DNA from: Streptomyces sp. MJM8645
GTDB taxonomy: Bacteria; Actinomycetota; Actinomycetes; Streptomycetales; Streptomycetaceae
Direction of reading: 5' to 3'
DNA length: 64,000 bases
Assembly: GCF_001625365.1 (NCBI RefSeq)
Contig: NZ_LJJF01000001.1
Span: 4,041,001 to 4,105,000, forward strand
The translations under genes were made by a program, and so were the position numbers. Shown here one piece after another: positions 34,068-43,489 of this stretch. Each line of letters opens with the position of its first letter. Within the stretch, counting starts at the first letter, position 1. Under the pieces are notes generated by a model that worked only from the letters and a program-made list of their open reading frames with translations, made no database searches and had not been told where the DNA came from.

Positions 34068-34418
34068 GAGGACCTCCTGAGGGGCTGGGAGCGGCAACGG
34101 ATGCACGTGTGGTGCAGTTGCCGACCAGACTTCCCGGCGCGCCCTGTGACGCTCGGACTCCCGTTCAGGGATCTTGATGCGTCGTTAACAGTCTAGGGGA
34201 TCGTTCGGGTGACATCCGGATTGTCCTATTCAAGGACTTAAGCCCTGCGGGTGGGTTCCGCACTCCGGAGGAGCAGTGGCACGGCACCCGAATGGCCCAG
34301 GCCGGGCGCAGACGGGTGAACGCGGCACCGTCGGTCGCGGGGTACCGCCCGCTCCCGGCCGCCCCGCTGTACACCCCGGCGGCCGACCGGAAGGGGGCTT
34401 CAGCCCTGCGGCATGGCT

Positions 34419-34450
34419 GTGCCCCGGGCGGTGACCACCGCCCGGGGCAC
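34419..34450. terminator. Terminator downstream of acs
   Basis: GTGCCCCGGGCGGT and its complement ACCGCCCGGGGCAC form a 14-bp stem with a GACC loop 20 bp beyond the acs stop (minus strand). The rest of the 34068-34470 interval holds the nhaA promoter side and no gene I can support. Confidence 0.8.
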
Positions 34451-34470
34451 GCTTCACCGTGTCGGCCGGC

Positions 34471-36426
34471 TCAGCCGTTGCCACCCGCCGGCGGCAGCTG
34501 GGCCTGGATCTGGCTCATCACCGTGCTGTCGGCGAGGGTGGTGGTGTCACCGACCTCGCGGCCCTCGGCGATGTCGCGCAGCAGACGGCGCATGATCTTG
34601 CCGGAGCGGGTCTTCGGCAGCTCGCCGACCACCTTGACCTGCTTCGGCTTGGCGATCGGGCCGAGCGTGCGGCCGACGTGCGCGCGCAGCTCCTCGACCA
34701 GCTCCGGGCTCTCGGTGGCGCCGCCGCGCAGGATCACGAAGGCGACGATGGCCTGGCCGGTGGTGGCGTCCGTGGCGCCGACCACGGCGGACTCGGCCAC
34801 CGACGGGTGGCCGACCAGGGCCGACTCGACCTCGGTGGTGGAGATGTTGTGGCCCGAGACGAGCATGACGTCGTCGACCCGGCCGAGCAGCCAGATGTCG
34901 CCGTCCTCGTCCTTCTTGGCGCCGTCACCGGCGAAGTAACGGCCCGCGAAGCGCGACCAGTAGGTGTCGATGTAGCGCTGGTCGTCGCCCCAGATGGTGC
35001 GCAGCATGGACGGCCACGGCTCGGTGAGCACCAGGTAGCCGCCGGAGCCGTTCGGGACCTCGTTGGCCTCGTCGTCGACCACGGTGGCCGCGATGCCCGG
35101 CAGGGCGCGCTGGGCCGAGCCCGGCTTGGTCTCGGTGACGCCCGGCAGCGGGCTGATCATCATGGCGCCGGTCTCGGTCTGCCACCAGGTGTCCACGATC
35201 GGGGTCTTGCCGGCGCCGATGTGCTCGCGGTACCAGATCCAGGCCTCGGGGTTGATCGGCTCGCCGACGCTGCCCAGCACCCGCAGCGAGGACAGGTCGA
35301 ACTTCGCGGGGATGTCGTCGCCCCACTTCATGAAGGTGCGGATCGCGGTCGGCGCGGTGTAGAGGATCGTCACGCCGTACTTCTGGACGATCTCCCAGAA
35401 CCGGCCCTGGTGCGGGGTGTCCGGGGTGCCCTCGTAGATGACCTGGGTGGCGCCGTTGGAGAGCGGGCCGTAGACGATGTACGAGTGGCCGGTGACCCAG
35501 CCGATGTCGGCGGTGCACCAGTAGACGTCGGTCTCCGGCTTGAGGTCGAAGACCGCGTGGTGGGTGTAGCTGGCCTGGGTGAGGTAGCCGCCCGAGGTGT
35601 GCAGGATGCCCTTGGGCTTACCGGTGGTGCCCGAGGTGTAGAGGATGAACAGCGGGTGCTCGGCGTCGTGCGCCTCGGGGGCGTGCTCGGTGGACTGGCG
35701 CGCGGTGATCTCGTGCCACCAGACGTCGCGGCCCTCGGTCCAGGAGATCTCCTGCCCGGTGCGGCGGATCACCAGGACGTGCTCGACGCCGTCGACCTTG
35801 GTGAGCGCCTCGTCGATGGCCGGCTTGAGCGCGGACGGCTTGCCGCGACGGTAGCCGCCGTCGGCGGTGATGACGAGCTTGGCCTGGGCGTCCTCGATGC
35901 GGGAGGCGACGGCGTCGGCGGAGAAGCCGCCGAAGACCACCGAGTGGGTGGCGCCGATCCGGGCGCAGGCGAGCATCGCGACGACCGCCTCGGCGATCAT
36001 CGGCAGGTAGACCGCGACCCGGTCGCCCTTGCGGACGCCGAGCTCCAGCAGCGCGTTGGCGGCCTGCGAGACCTCGTCCTTGAGCTGGGCGTAGGTGATC
36101 GAGCGGCTGTCGCCGGGCTCGCCCTCGAAGTGGATCGCGACCCGGTCGCCGAGACCGGCCTCGACGTGGCGGTCGACGCAGTTGTAGGCCACGTTGAGCT
36201 TGCCGTCGGCGAACCACTTGGCGAAGGGCGGGTTGGACCAGTCCAGTGTCTCGGTCGGCTCGACGGCCCAGCTGAGGCGGCGGGCCTGCTCGGCCCAGAA
36301 GCCCAGGCGGTCCTCGGAGGCCTGCGCGTACGCGGCCGCGGTGACGTTGGCGGCGGCGGCGAGCTCTGCCGGCGGGGCGAATCGCCGCTCCTCCTTGAGC
36401 AGGTTGGCCAGGCTCTCGTTGCTCAA
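34471..36426 (-). CDS. acs: Acetyl-CoA synthetase (AMP-forming)
   Basis: 651-residue acyl-adenylate enzyme activating acetate to acetyl-CoA. Signature motifs: ILYTSGTTGKPKGILHTSGG (P-loop), WWQTETGAMMISPLPG, YWSRFAGRYFAGDGAKKDEDGDIWLLGRVDD (hinge) and TRSGKIMRRLLRDIAEG with the regulatory acetylatable Lys. Full length. It starts at a rare TTG (36426) preceded by GAGGAG, followed by SNESLANLLKEERRF; there is no better ATG/GTG. Expected to be controlled at transcription and by lysine acetylation; a dre-like site lies upstream. Confidence 0.95.
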   Translation of the reverse strand: MSNESLANLLKEERRFAPPAELAAAANVTAAAYAQASEDRLGFWAEQARRLSWAVEPTETLDWSNPPFAKWFADGKLNVAYNCVDRHVEAGLGDRVAIHFEGEPGDSRSITYAQLKDEVSQAANALLELGVRKGDRVAVYLPMIAEAVVAMLACARIGATHSVVFGGFSADAVASRIEDAQAKLVITADGGYRRGKPSALKPAIDEALTKVDGVEHVLVIRRTGQEISWTEGRDVWWHEITARQSTEHAPEAHDAEHPLFILYTSGTTGKPKGILHTSGGYLTQASYTHHAVFDLKPETDVYWCTADIGWVTGHSYIVYGPLSNGATQVIYEGTPDTPHQGRFWEIVQKYGVTILYTAPTAIRTFMKWGDDIPAKFDLSSLRVLGSVGEPINPEAWIWYREHIGAGKTPIVDTWWQTETGAMMISPLPGVTETKPGSAQRALPGIAATVVDDEANEVPNGSGGYLVLTEPWPSMLRTIWGDDQRYIDTYWSRFAGRYFAGDGAKKDEDGDIWLLGRVDDVMLVSGHNISTTEVESALVGHPSVAESAVVGATDATTGQAIVAFVILRGGATESPELVEELRAHVGRTLGPIAKPKQVKVVGELPKTRSGKIMRRLLRDIAEGREVGDTTTLADSTVMSQIQAQLPPAGGNG

Positions 36427-36541
36427 CGCGCACTCCTCATCGAGTCATGATCGGAGACGATCCCGTGCGTGGGGATTGTCCCGTGTGTCCCAGCGCACAG
36501 CTCACCAGGCGAATGGGGCACTTGACAAGAGCCTCCGGGTA

Positions 36542-36557
36542 ATTGGTGTAGACCTTT
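36542..36557. promoter_or_regulatory. DasR-box-like site upstream of acs
   Basis: ATTGGTGTAGACCTTT, 116 bp upstream of the acs start, matches the dre consensus ACTGGTCTAGACCACT at 12 of 16 positions, including the TAGACC half. DasR represses GlcNAc-related genes in streptomycetes; binding here is inferred from the match only. A TTGACA precedes it at 36522. Confidence 0.35.
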
Positions 36558-36582
36558 GACCGACAGTCGAACGGACCATCAT

Positions 36583-36612
36583 ACGGCGCACCGCCTCGGG
36601 GCGGTGCGCCGT
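36583..36612. terminator. Terminator downstream of the SulP fusion gene
   Basis: ACGGCGCACCGC and its complement form a perfect 12-bp stem around CTCGGG. A second GC-rich hairpin (GGGCCCGTGCCCCG and complement, about 36626-36660) lies between it and the SulP stop codon at 36669. Confidence 0.8.
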
Positions 36613-36668
36613 ACGACGGCCGGAGGGCCCGTGCCCCGGCCCGCCCGGCGGGGACACGGGCCCGGCTC

Positions 36669-39098
36669 TCAGGCGGCCAGCCAGGGGCCGTCCTCGGTGC
36701 CGTCGGTGGGAACCCGGCCGTCCTCATTCACCCGTTCGGGCGTGTCGCCCGCCACCGGCCCGGCCGGCGGTGTCCTCGGCGCTGCCGGGCCGGCCGCGGT
36801 TGCGGCCGCTGCCGTCCCGATGCGCGCCTCGATCGGACTGAACGTCCCCTCGGCCCGGTCGAGCACGTAGGCCTGGGCGGTCGCGAAGTCGAAGTACATC
36901 CCGACCAGCCGCAGGGTGCCCTCCTCCACCCGGCGCTCCACGGCCGGGTTGGCCAGCAGCTGGTCCAGCTGCTGGACCACGTTGGTGATGCAGAGCTGCT
37001 CCACCAGGTCCACCACCGGCCGCGCGTCGAATCCGGCGGGGACCCGGCGGAGCCGGTCCAGCGAGCCGCGGCCGTTGCGCAGCCAGCGGGCCAGCGGGGT
37101 GGGCGGCCCGGGGCGCTCGTGCACGCCGTCCAGCAGGGCCTTCATCGCGCCGCAGCCGGAGTGGCCGCAGACCGTGATCGAGCCGACCTCCAGGACCTCG
37201 ACCGCGTACTGCACCGCGGCCGCCACCGAGTCGTCGGCCGCGCCGGGCTCGTACGGGGCCGGCACCAGATTGCCGACGTTGCGGACGGTGAACAGGTCCC
37301 CCGGGCCGCTGTTGGTGATCATGCTGGTGACCATCCGGGAGTCCGCGCAGGTCAGGAACAGCTGGGAGGGTGTCTGCCCCTCCCGGGCCAGCCGGGCGAG
37401 TTCGGGCCGGATCAGCGGGGCGGTGTGCTGCTGGAACACCCGGACGCCGTCCAGCAGCCGGCCGTGCGGATCCTCCTGCTGCTCGATGCAGTGGTGGCCG
37501 ACCCAGGGCGTCCAGGCCCGGCAGCGGTGCGGGCCGGGTGAACTGCCCGCCCGGACGGTGCCGTCGGGGTCGAGCACCTCGTCGTCCCTGCGGCGCGTCA
37601 CCATCGAGACCCGTCCGCCCGCGGCCTGGTGGCCCGTCCGCCAGCTGTGCAGCGTCTCGTACGCGGCGTGGTCCAGGAAGGAGCCGTCGTGGACCACGGT
37701 GACCTCGGCGCCGGAGGGGATCCCGGCCAGCGCCCGGCTCAGCCGGGGCACGGCGGTGAAGGTGAGCGGCCCGTGCGTCTGGACGGTGACCGCGCCGGCC
37801 GGGCCGGCCAGCACGTCCACGTGGGCGCGGGTCAGCCGGTAGAGCGCGAGCAGCACGGCGGTGCCGGCGCCGAGCGCGACGCCCCACAGCACGCCGAGCG
37901 CCACCACGCCGAGCACGGTGGTCAGGTAGACCGGGAACTCGCGGTGCCGGTGCACGTTGCGGATGTGCGCGAAGCTCACCATCTGCAGCCCGACCACCAG
38001 CACCAGCGCGGCCAGCGCGGCCAGCGGGATCCGGCGCAGCCCGCCGGTCAGCGCCAGTGCGGCGGCGAGCACCCAGACGCCGTGCAGCACCGAGGACCAC
38101 CTGGTCTGGCCGCCGGCCCGCACGTTGGCGGTGCTGCGGACGGCGCCGCCGGCGACGGGCAGCCCGCCGACCAGCCCGCTGACGATGTTGGCCAGGCCCT
38201 GGCCGCGCAGTTCGCGGTCGAGGTCGCCGGTACGGCGGGACATCCGGTCGACCGCGACGGCGGACAGCAGCGACTCCACGCCGGCGACGGCGGTGACGGT
38301 CAGGACGGCGGCCAGCACCCCGGCCAGCGGGCCGTGCGGCAGTGCGGGCACGAGGGTGTGCGGCTGCCAGGCGGGCAGCCCGATGTGGGCGAGCCGCAGG
38401 TCCAGGGCCAGGGCGAGCGCGGTCGCGGTGGCGACGGCGGCCAGCGGGCCCGGCACCTTGGCCAGCCTGGCGCCGAACTCGCCCGCGCGGCCGGGGAGCC
38501 GGCCGAGGCGGGGCCAGCCCAGCAGGACGGCCACGGTCACCGAGCCGGCCAGCAGCGCGGGCGGGTGCGGCCCGGCCAACTGGCCTGGCAGCGCGAGGAG
38601 GTTGGCGATCGCGGAGCTCTGCGGGGAGCCGCCGAGGACGACGTGCAGCTGCGCGATGGCGATGGTGAGCCCGGCCCCGGCCAGCATGCCGTGCACGATG
38701 GCGGGCGAGACGGCGAGCGCGGTCCGGGCCACCCGGCGCAGGCCGAGCAGGAGTTGGAGCAGCCCGGCGGCCAGGGTGATGGCGCAGGTGGCCCGCCACC
38801 CGTACTGGACGATCAGTCCGGCGGTGATCACGGTCAGCGCGGCCGAGGGGCCGCTGACCTGGAGCGGGGTGCCGCCGAACAGTCCGACGACGATGCCGCC
38901 GACGGCCGCGGCGGCGAGGCCGGCGGTGAGCGGGGCACCGGTGGCGAGCGCGATGCCGAGGGAGAACGGCACGGCGATCAGGAAGACCACCAGGGAGGCG
39001 GAGAGGTCCTGGGCCCAGCGGGCCTTGGTGCCGGGGCCCGGTGGTGCGTGGTCGGTGGTGTCGGAGGCGATGGGGGCGCTGGAGATGTCGAGGGTCAC
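36669..39098 (-). CDS. SulP anion transporter fused to beta-carbonic anhydrase
   Basis: 809-residue fusion. Residues about 25-520 form a SulP/SLC26 transporter (FLIAVPFSLGIALATGAPLTAGL, VSGPSAALTV, about 12 membrane segments) with a STAS-like end. Residues about 560-770 form a beta-class carbonic anhydrase with zinc ligands in TCADSRMVTS (Cys, Asp-Arg dyad) and CGHSGCGAMKALL (His and Cys). Such fusions are known in bacteria and are thought to couple bicarbonate or sulfate transport with CO2 hydration. The C-terminal 35 residues are Ala/Pro-rich. It has a 420-bp upstream intergenic region of its own. Confidence 0.9.
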   Translation of the reverse strand: MTLDISSAPIASDTTDHAPPGPGTKARWAQDLSASLVVFLIAVPFSLGIALATGAPLTAGLAAAAVGGIVVGLFGGTPLQVSGPSAALTVITAGLIVQYGWRATCAITLAAGLLQLLLGLRRVARTALAVSPAIVHGMLAGAGLTIAIAQLHVVLGGSPQSSAIANLLALPGQLAGPHPPALLAGSVTVAVLLGWPRLGRLPGRAGEFGARLAKVPGPLAAVATATALALALDLRLAHIGLPAWQPHTLVPALPHGPLAGVLAAVLTVTAVAGVESLLSAVAVDRMSRRTGDLDRELRGQGLANIVSGLVGGLPVAGGAVRSTANVRAGGQTRWSSVLHGVWVLAAALALTGGLRRIPLAALAALVLVVGLQMVSFAHIRNVHRHREFPVYLTTVLGVVALGVLWGVALGAGTAVLLALYRLTRAHVDVLAGPAGAVTVQTHGPLTFTAVPRLSRALAGIPSGAEVTVVHDGSFLDHAAYETLHSWRTGHQAAGGRVSMVTRRRDDEVLDPDGTVRAGSSPGPHRCRAWTPWVGHHCIEQQEDPHGRLLDGVRVFQQHTAPLIRPELARLAREGQTPSQLFLTCADSRMVTSMITNSGPGDLFTVRNVGNLVPAPYEPGAADDSVAAAVQYAVEVLEVGSITVCGHSGCGAMKALLDGVHERPGPPTPLARWLRNGRGSLDRLRRVPAGFDARPVVDLVEQLCITNVVQQLDQLLANPAVERRVEEGTLRLVGMYFDFATAQAYVLDRAEGTFSPIEARIGTAAAATAAGPAAPRTPPAGPVAGDTPERVNEDGRVPTDGTEDGPWLAA

Positions 39099-39519
39099 TG
39101 TCTTCCCGTCTGTCCGGGGGAACGAACGCAGTCAGGTCCGGCGGTGGGTGGGGCTCCGGGGCGGATCGGCTGTCGTGGGTCGCGACGGTGTGGCGGGATG
39201 GCGTGGGCGCGGCGGGGAGTGCGGGTGTCACCGGCCGGACCTTGACCATCAGGGCCCGCCAGGGGCCTGGGCGAGGTGCGGGACGTCTCGCCGAGGGCCG
39301 TCGGGACGGACCATCAAGACTCGGTAAACCGAGGGTAATGAAAGCTTTGCACAGCGTCATTCCGGGAGGGAAGGGGAAAACCCCCTTATTCACCCCATTG
39401 GGTGGTGTTCGAACCGCTGGGAATCTGCTGGCGGCGCCGGGCGGTCCGGACATGCGGAACGGGCCGTGGCCCTCCCCGGGGAAGGGGGGAGGGCCACGGC
39501 CCGTTCGGGCGGAGCGGCG
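39099..39519. other. Intergenic region upstream of the SulP fusion gene
   Basis: It contains an AT-richer stretch around 39330-39420 (probable promoter region of the SulP gene, including a GAAAACCCCC run). There is also a very strong hairpin at 39457-39505 (arms GAACGGGCCGTGGCCCTCCC and complement) that terminates the CooC-like gene lying to the right on the minus strand. No gene seen. Confidence 0.7.
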
Positions 39520-40527
39520 TCAGACGTGCGCACCCGCCGGGGCGGGCCGCTCGCCGCCGACCCCGAGCCCGCCCAGCACGAAGGTCTCGTCCACCTGGGT
39601 CACGAGGTCGACGCCGACCTTGGCGTTGGCCCAACTCTCCGCGTTGCGCACGTGGAAGAGCACGGCCTGCTCGGTGTAGCGCCGCACGTCCCGCTGCCCG
39701 TACGCGGCCTCGGCCTCGGCCCGCAGTTCCTCCAGGACGGCCCGGTTGGCCGGCTCCAGCGACTTCAGCGGCGGCTCGGCGCCCTGCTCCAGACGGCGCA
39801 CCCAGTCCGAGTGCCCGAAGGTGGTGAGCAGGTCGTCGCCGACCTCCCTGCGCAGGAACGCCAGGTCGTCCGGGCCCTGCACCTTGTTGCCGATCACCCG
39901 CAGCCGGACGCCGAAGTCGCGGGCGTAGTCCTTGTACTGGCGGTAGACGGAGACGCCCTTGCGGGTCGGCTCGGCCACCAGGAAGGTCAGGTCGAAGCGG
40001 GTGAACAGGCCGGAGGCGAAGGAGTCCGAGCCCGCCGTCATGTCGGTGACCAGGTACTCGTCGGGGCCGTCCAGCAGGTGGTTGAGCAGCAGTTCCACCG
40101 CGCCGACCTTGGAGTGGTAGCAGGCCACCCCCAGGTCCTCCTCGGTGAAGGCGCCGGTCGCCAGCAGCCGGACCGAGCCCTCGTCCAGGGCGATCGGGCG
40201 GGCGCAGGCGGCGTAGACCGGGTTCTCCTCGACGATCCGCAGCAGGCGCGAACCCCGGCCGGGCGGCGTGGTCTTGATCATCTCGTCGGCTGAGCGGATC
40301 AGCGGATTGCTGCCGCGCAGGTATTCCTTGATCTCCGGCAGGTGCGCGCCGAGCGAGGGCAGCTCCGCGGCCTGGGCATCCGTCAGACCCAGGGCCGGGC
40401 CCAGGTGCTGGTTGATGTCGGCGTCGACGGCGATGACCGGCCGGCCCACGGCGGCCAGATGGCGGATGAACAGTGCGGACAGCGTGGTCTTCCCGCTGCC
40501 GCCCTTGCCGACGAAGGCGATCTTCAT
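39520..40527 (-). CDS. CooC/ParA-like maturation ATPase
   Basis: 335-residue SIMIBI-class ATPase starting MKIAFVGKGGSGKTTLSAL (deviant Walker A at residues 7-15). Then come AVDADINQHLGPALGL, YLVTDMTAGSDSFASGLF (Walker B with Asp and the switch II region) and FLVAEPTRKGVSVYRQYKD. These are features of the CooC-like group of MinD/ArsA ATPases, which insert metal into enzymes such as CO dehydrogenase. No CODH or nickel genes are near, so the client is unknown. The start was chosen at the ATG that opens the P-loop strand. Terminator at 39457-39505. Confidence 0.8.
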   Translation of the reverse strand: MKIAFVGKGGSGKTTLSALFIRHLAAVGRPVIAVDADINQHLGPALGLTDAQAAELPSLGAHLPEIKEYLRGSNPLIRSADEMIKTTPPGRGSRLLRIVEENPVYAACARPIALDEGSVRLLATGAFTEEDLGVACYHSKVGAVELLLNHLLDGPDEYLVTDMTAGSDSFASGLFTRFDLTFLVAEPTRKGVSVYRQYKDYARDFGVRLRVIGNKVQGPDDLAFLRREVGDDLLTTFGHSDWVRRLEQGAEPPLKSLEPANRAVLEELRAEAEAAYGQRDVRRYTEQAVLFHVRNAESWANAKVGVDLVTQVDETFVLGGLGVGGERPAPAGAHV

Positions 40528-40745
40528 CTGGGACTCCGGCTCTCGCTCTGGGCCCGCGCTCGGGGGCCACCTGCTCAGGGGTCGCACATGCCGAGGCCCC
40601 TAAGTGGAAATAGTTATCGTCTCCGATAGTGGCCATGCTAGCCGGGGTTTGGGCCTCCTCGGCGGAGGGAAGTGAGGATTGCCTCTAACGGGTGATCCGG
40701 GGTTGCTGTTCCGGGAGGGGCCGGCTGTTCATTACTCTCGGGTAG

Positions 40746-41636
40746 GTGAGCACTGGAACAGATCCCCTCGCCCCGCTGGCCCAGCTCCCCGGGGTGCCCG
40801 ACGCCGTGGCCGAGGTGCGCAAGGCCGTCGACCGGCTCTACGGTCACCGGGTGATGCGCCGCCGCGCGGCCGAGGTCACCTCCGAGTCCGCGCTGCGCGG
40901 CGCCCGCGCGTCGGCGGCGCTGGCCGGGGCCGACTGGCCGCTGGAGGAGGTCCGGCGCCGCAGCGACTTCAGCGCGGACCCCGAGGCCCGGACGGTCGGC
41001 GCGGCCCTGCGGATCGCCGCCGAGGCCGGCCAGCTGCTCAGCATCTGGCGGCACTCGCCGCTCCAGGTGCTGGCCCGGCTGCACCTGCTCGCCGTCGGCG
41101 ACGGCGAGCCGTCCGCCGGGCGGCCCCGCCGCGCGGGCGAGGGCGTCGAGGAGCTGTTCCCGCTGGGGCTCAAGCCGGTGGAGAGCGTCGAGGTCGCCCA
41201 GGTGGACGAGCCGCTGCCGGTGCTGCCGCCCGCCCCGGGTGCCGAGGAGGTCGCGGCCCGGCTCGACCAGCTCTCCCGGCTGCTGGTGGCGCGCGCCGAG
41301 GGCCAGGGCGTGGGGACGCCGGCCCTGGTGGTCGCCTCCGTGGTGCACGGCGAACTGCTCGCGCTGCGGCCGTTCGGCGCGTACAACGGCGTGATCGCGC
41401 GGGCCGCCCAGCGGATCGTGCTGCTCGCCGAGGGGCTCGACCCGAAGTCGATCTGCCCGGCCGAGGTCGGGCTGGCGGAACTCGGCACCGACGCCTACCG
41501 GCGGGCCCTGGCCGGCTACCTGGCGGGCACGCCCGAGGGGATGGCGGCCTGGATCGCGCACTGCGGGCGGGCGCTGCGGCTCGGGGTGCGGGAGAGCACG
41601 GCGGTCTGTGAGGCGATGCAGCGCGGGATGGTCTGA
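40746..41636 (+). CDS. Degenerate Fic-domain-like protein
   Basis: 296-residue helical protein. It has a segment ESALRGARASAALAGADWPLEEV that resembles the Fic inhibitory helix region, and LRPFGAYNGVIARAAQRIVLLAEGL where Fic enzymes have HPFxxGNGRxxR. The core keeps PF, N, G and the last Arg, but the catalytic His is Arg and the phosphate-binding Gly is Tyr, so AMP transfer is unlikely. I recall such proteins annotated as oxidoreductase or Fic-like next to streptomycete Tad loci. It starts with GTG (STGTDPLAPL). Terminated by a hairpin at 41687-41719. Confidence 0.6.
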   Translation: MSTGTDPLAPLAQLPGVPDAVAEVRKAVDRLYGHRVMRRRAAEVTSESALRGARASAALAGADWPLEEVRRRSDFSADPEARTVGAALRIAAEAGQLLSIWRHSPLQVLARLHLLAVGDGEPSAGRPRRAGEGVEELFPLGLKPVESVEVAQVDEPLPVLPPAPGAEEVAARLDQLSRLLVARAEGQGVGTPALVVASVVHGELLALRPFGAYNGVIARAAQRIVLLAEGLDPKSICPAEVGLAELGTDAYRRALAGYLAGTPEGMAAWIAHCGRALRLGVRESTAVCEAMQRGMV

Positions 41637-42052
41637 GCGGGCGCGGGAGGGGCGCGGGGCTCTTCCGGCGCTTCTGACACGAAGATGCGGCGGCACCTGA
41701 TCCTGTCTGGTGCCGCCGCTGGTGCAGATACCGGGTGACCATGCATGCACCGGAAGTGCTGATCAGACGGGGATCCTGCCCGTTCGTCTGGTCCAGCGGC
41801 CCGACAGCGGGTCGGCTGCATGTGGGTGCTCGGTTATCTGTACACGCGGTCCGTGGGGCCTTAACTGCGTTGTCGGTTTGACCTCTTCGGGTCCTGACCG
41901 GGTCTCGCGGGCCGTGCTTCATTTGTATCGCGTTTCGGGCGAAAGGGGAACCCGAAAAGTGAACTCTGTGCTGATTGTCTGATTTGCCTGCGTTGCGAGG
42001 CCTGCGGTGGGTGGCCCGCGTTTGCCTGTGTTGCGGGCCCGCGGCGGGCGGC
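41637..42052. other. Intergenic region between Fic-like gene and HAD gene
   Basis: 416 bp with distinctly lower GC than its flanks. It contains the terminator GCGGCGGCACC/complement (41687-41719) and, near the right end, an imperfect tandem repeat beginning TTTGCCTGCGTTGCG at 41983 and TTTGCCTGTGTTGCG at 42021 (38-bp period). No gene supported. Confidence 0.6.
41687..41719 (+). terminator. Terminator after Fic-like gene
   Basis: Perfect 11-bp stem GCGGCGGCACC/GGTGCCGCCGC with an 11-nt loop, 50 bp after the stop codon. Confidence 0.75.
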
Positions 42053-42952
42053 TCAGGCCTCCGGACGGCGCCGGTGGGCCAGGTACCAGATGACCCCGGC
42101 GGTCACGGCCGCCGTCCCGATCGCCACGGCCGTCAGCACCGAGCCGCTCGGCGCGGAGAACTCCGGGAGCCGCCGCCGCAGTTCCACCGGTCGGTCGAAG
42201 ACCAGCACCGGCCACTCCCGGGCCTGGGCCTCCTTCCGCAGCGCGCGGTCGGGATTGACCGCCGACGGGTGGCCGACGGCCTCCAGCAGCGGCAGGTCGG
42301 TGGAGGAGTCGCTGTAGGCGTAGGAAGCGGCCAGGTCGTAGCCCTCGGACTCGGCCAACTCCCGGATGGCGGCGGCCTTGTTCTCGGCGTAGGCGTAGTA
42401 CTCGATCTCGCCGGTGTAGCAGCCGTCCTCGACCTTGAGCCGGGTGGCGATCACGTGGTCCGCGCCGAGCAGCGCGCCGATCGGCTCGACCACCTCGGAG
42501 CCCGAACTGCTGACGATCACCACGTCCCGACCGGCCGCGTGGTGCTGCTCGATCAGTGAGGCGGCCTCGTCGTAGATGATCGGGTCGATCAGGTTGTGCA
42601 GCGTCTCCGCGACGATCTCGCGGACCTGCTGGACGTTCCAGCCCCGGGTGAGCGAGGAGAGGTACTCGCGCATCTTCTCCATCTGGTCGTGGTCCGCGCC
42701 ACCGACCAGGAAGACGAACTGGGCGTACGCGCTGCGCAGTACGGCCCGACGGTTGATCAGACCGCCCTGGTAGAACGGGCGGCTGAAGGCCAGCGCGCTC
42801 GACTTGGCGATGATGGTCTTGTCCAGGTCGAAGAAGGCCGCCGTGCGCGGCCCGCCCGGCCTGGGGCGAACGGGTGAGCGGGTCTGCGCGGGCCCGGTGG
42901 CCTCGCCCGGGGACTCGTCGGCGTGGTCGTCGGCGTTCTCGGTGGTGTCCAC
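42053..42952 (-). CDS. HAD-IB family phosphatase with C-terminal membrane anchor
   Basis: 299-residue haloacid-dehalogenase phosphatase of subclass IB. Motif I FFDLDKTIIAKSS (catalytic Asp pair), motif II VIVSSSGSEVV, motif III Lys in AENKAAAIRE, motif IV YAYSDSSTDLPLLEAVG. The N-terminal 40 residues are acidic; a single C-terminal membrane helix (GSVLTAVAIGTAAVTAGVIWYLA) with a basic RRRPEA end anchors it. Homologs next to streptomycete tad operons are annotated as morphological-differentiation related. It is divergent from cpaE across 727 bp. Substrate unknown. Confidence 0.85.
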   Translation of the reverse strand: MDTTENADDHADESPGEATGPAQTRSPVRPRPGGPRTAAFFDLDKTIIAKSSALAFSRPFYQGGLINRRAVLRSAYAQFVFLVGGADHDQMEKMREYLSSLTRGWNVQQVREIVAETLHNLIDPIIYDEAASLIEQHHAAGRDVVIVSSSGSEVVEPIGALLGADHVIATRLKVEDGCYTGEIEYYAYAENKAAAIRELAESEGYDLAASYAYSDSSTDLPLLEAVGHPSAVNPDRALRKEAQAREWPVLVFDRPVELRRRLPEFSAPSGSVLTAVAIGTAAVTAGVIWYLAHRRRPEA

Positions 42953-43426
42953 GGGAACCGAGGATAGAGGGAGCCGCAAAACAGGCCGCCATTCGGTGTA
43001 CTCGTGGGCGTGCGGGTTTGTGTTTCTGGCCGCTCGGGTACACCATGGAAGTCACGGATCGTTCGCGACCGTGCTAACCCGGTCCGGCTCCTCCCCCCCG
43101 AGTCGGGCTGTGGATAGACGACCCCCGCTCTCCCCCCCGGCGGGGGTCGTCGCACGTCCGGGGCCATTTTCAGGGCCTGAAGGCCCTTCGCGGCGAGCGC
43201 CGCGGCCGCCCCGCCGACGGTGTACAGGGGGTGTCGACACCCTGGTCCACTGACCACCTTTCGTCACTCTGTGTCGCCATTTGCTCATGGCTGCCCATGG
43301 CTCTTCGGCTGGTTCCGATCGGTGGGCCGGGCTGCTGCGGCGGGGTGTCCGAGCGGCCTTCGGGAGGGTCCGCCGGGTGGCCGGCGGGGGGCGCGACGGG
43401 CTTCCGGTTCGTCTCCGTGATCCCCG

Positions 43427-43446
43427 ATCGTCAATTCTTTGACGAT
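43427..43446. promoter_or_regulatory. Palindromic operator candidate upstream of tad operon
   Basis: Perfect 8-bp arms ATCGTCAA and TTGACGAT around TTCT, 234 bp before the cpaE start in an otherwise GC-rich region. Size and symmetry fit a dimeric repressor or activator site. Confidence 0.4.
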
Positions 43447-43489
43447 TAATCCCCCGCCCGGGTGAACGTTTTCCTCCACAGCCCACGAG

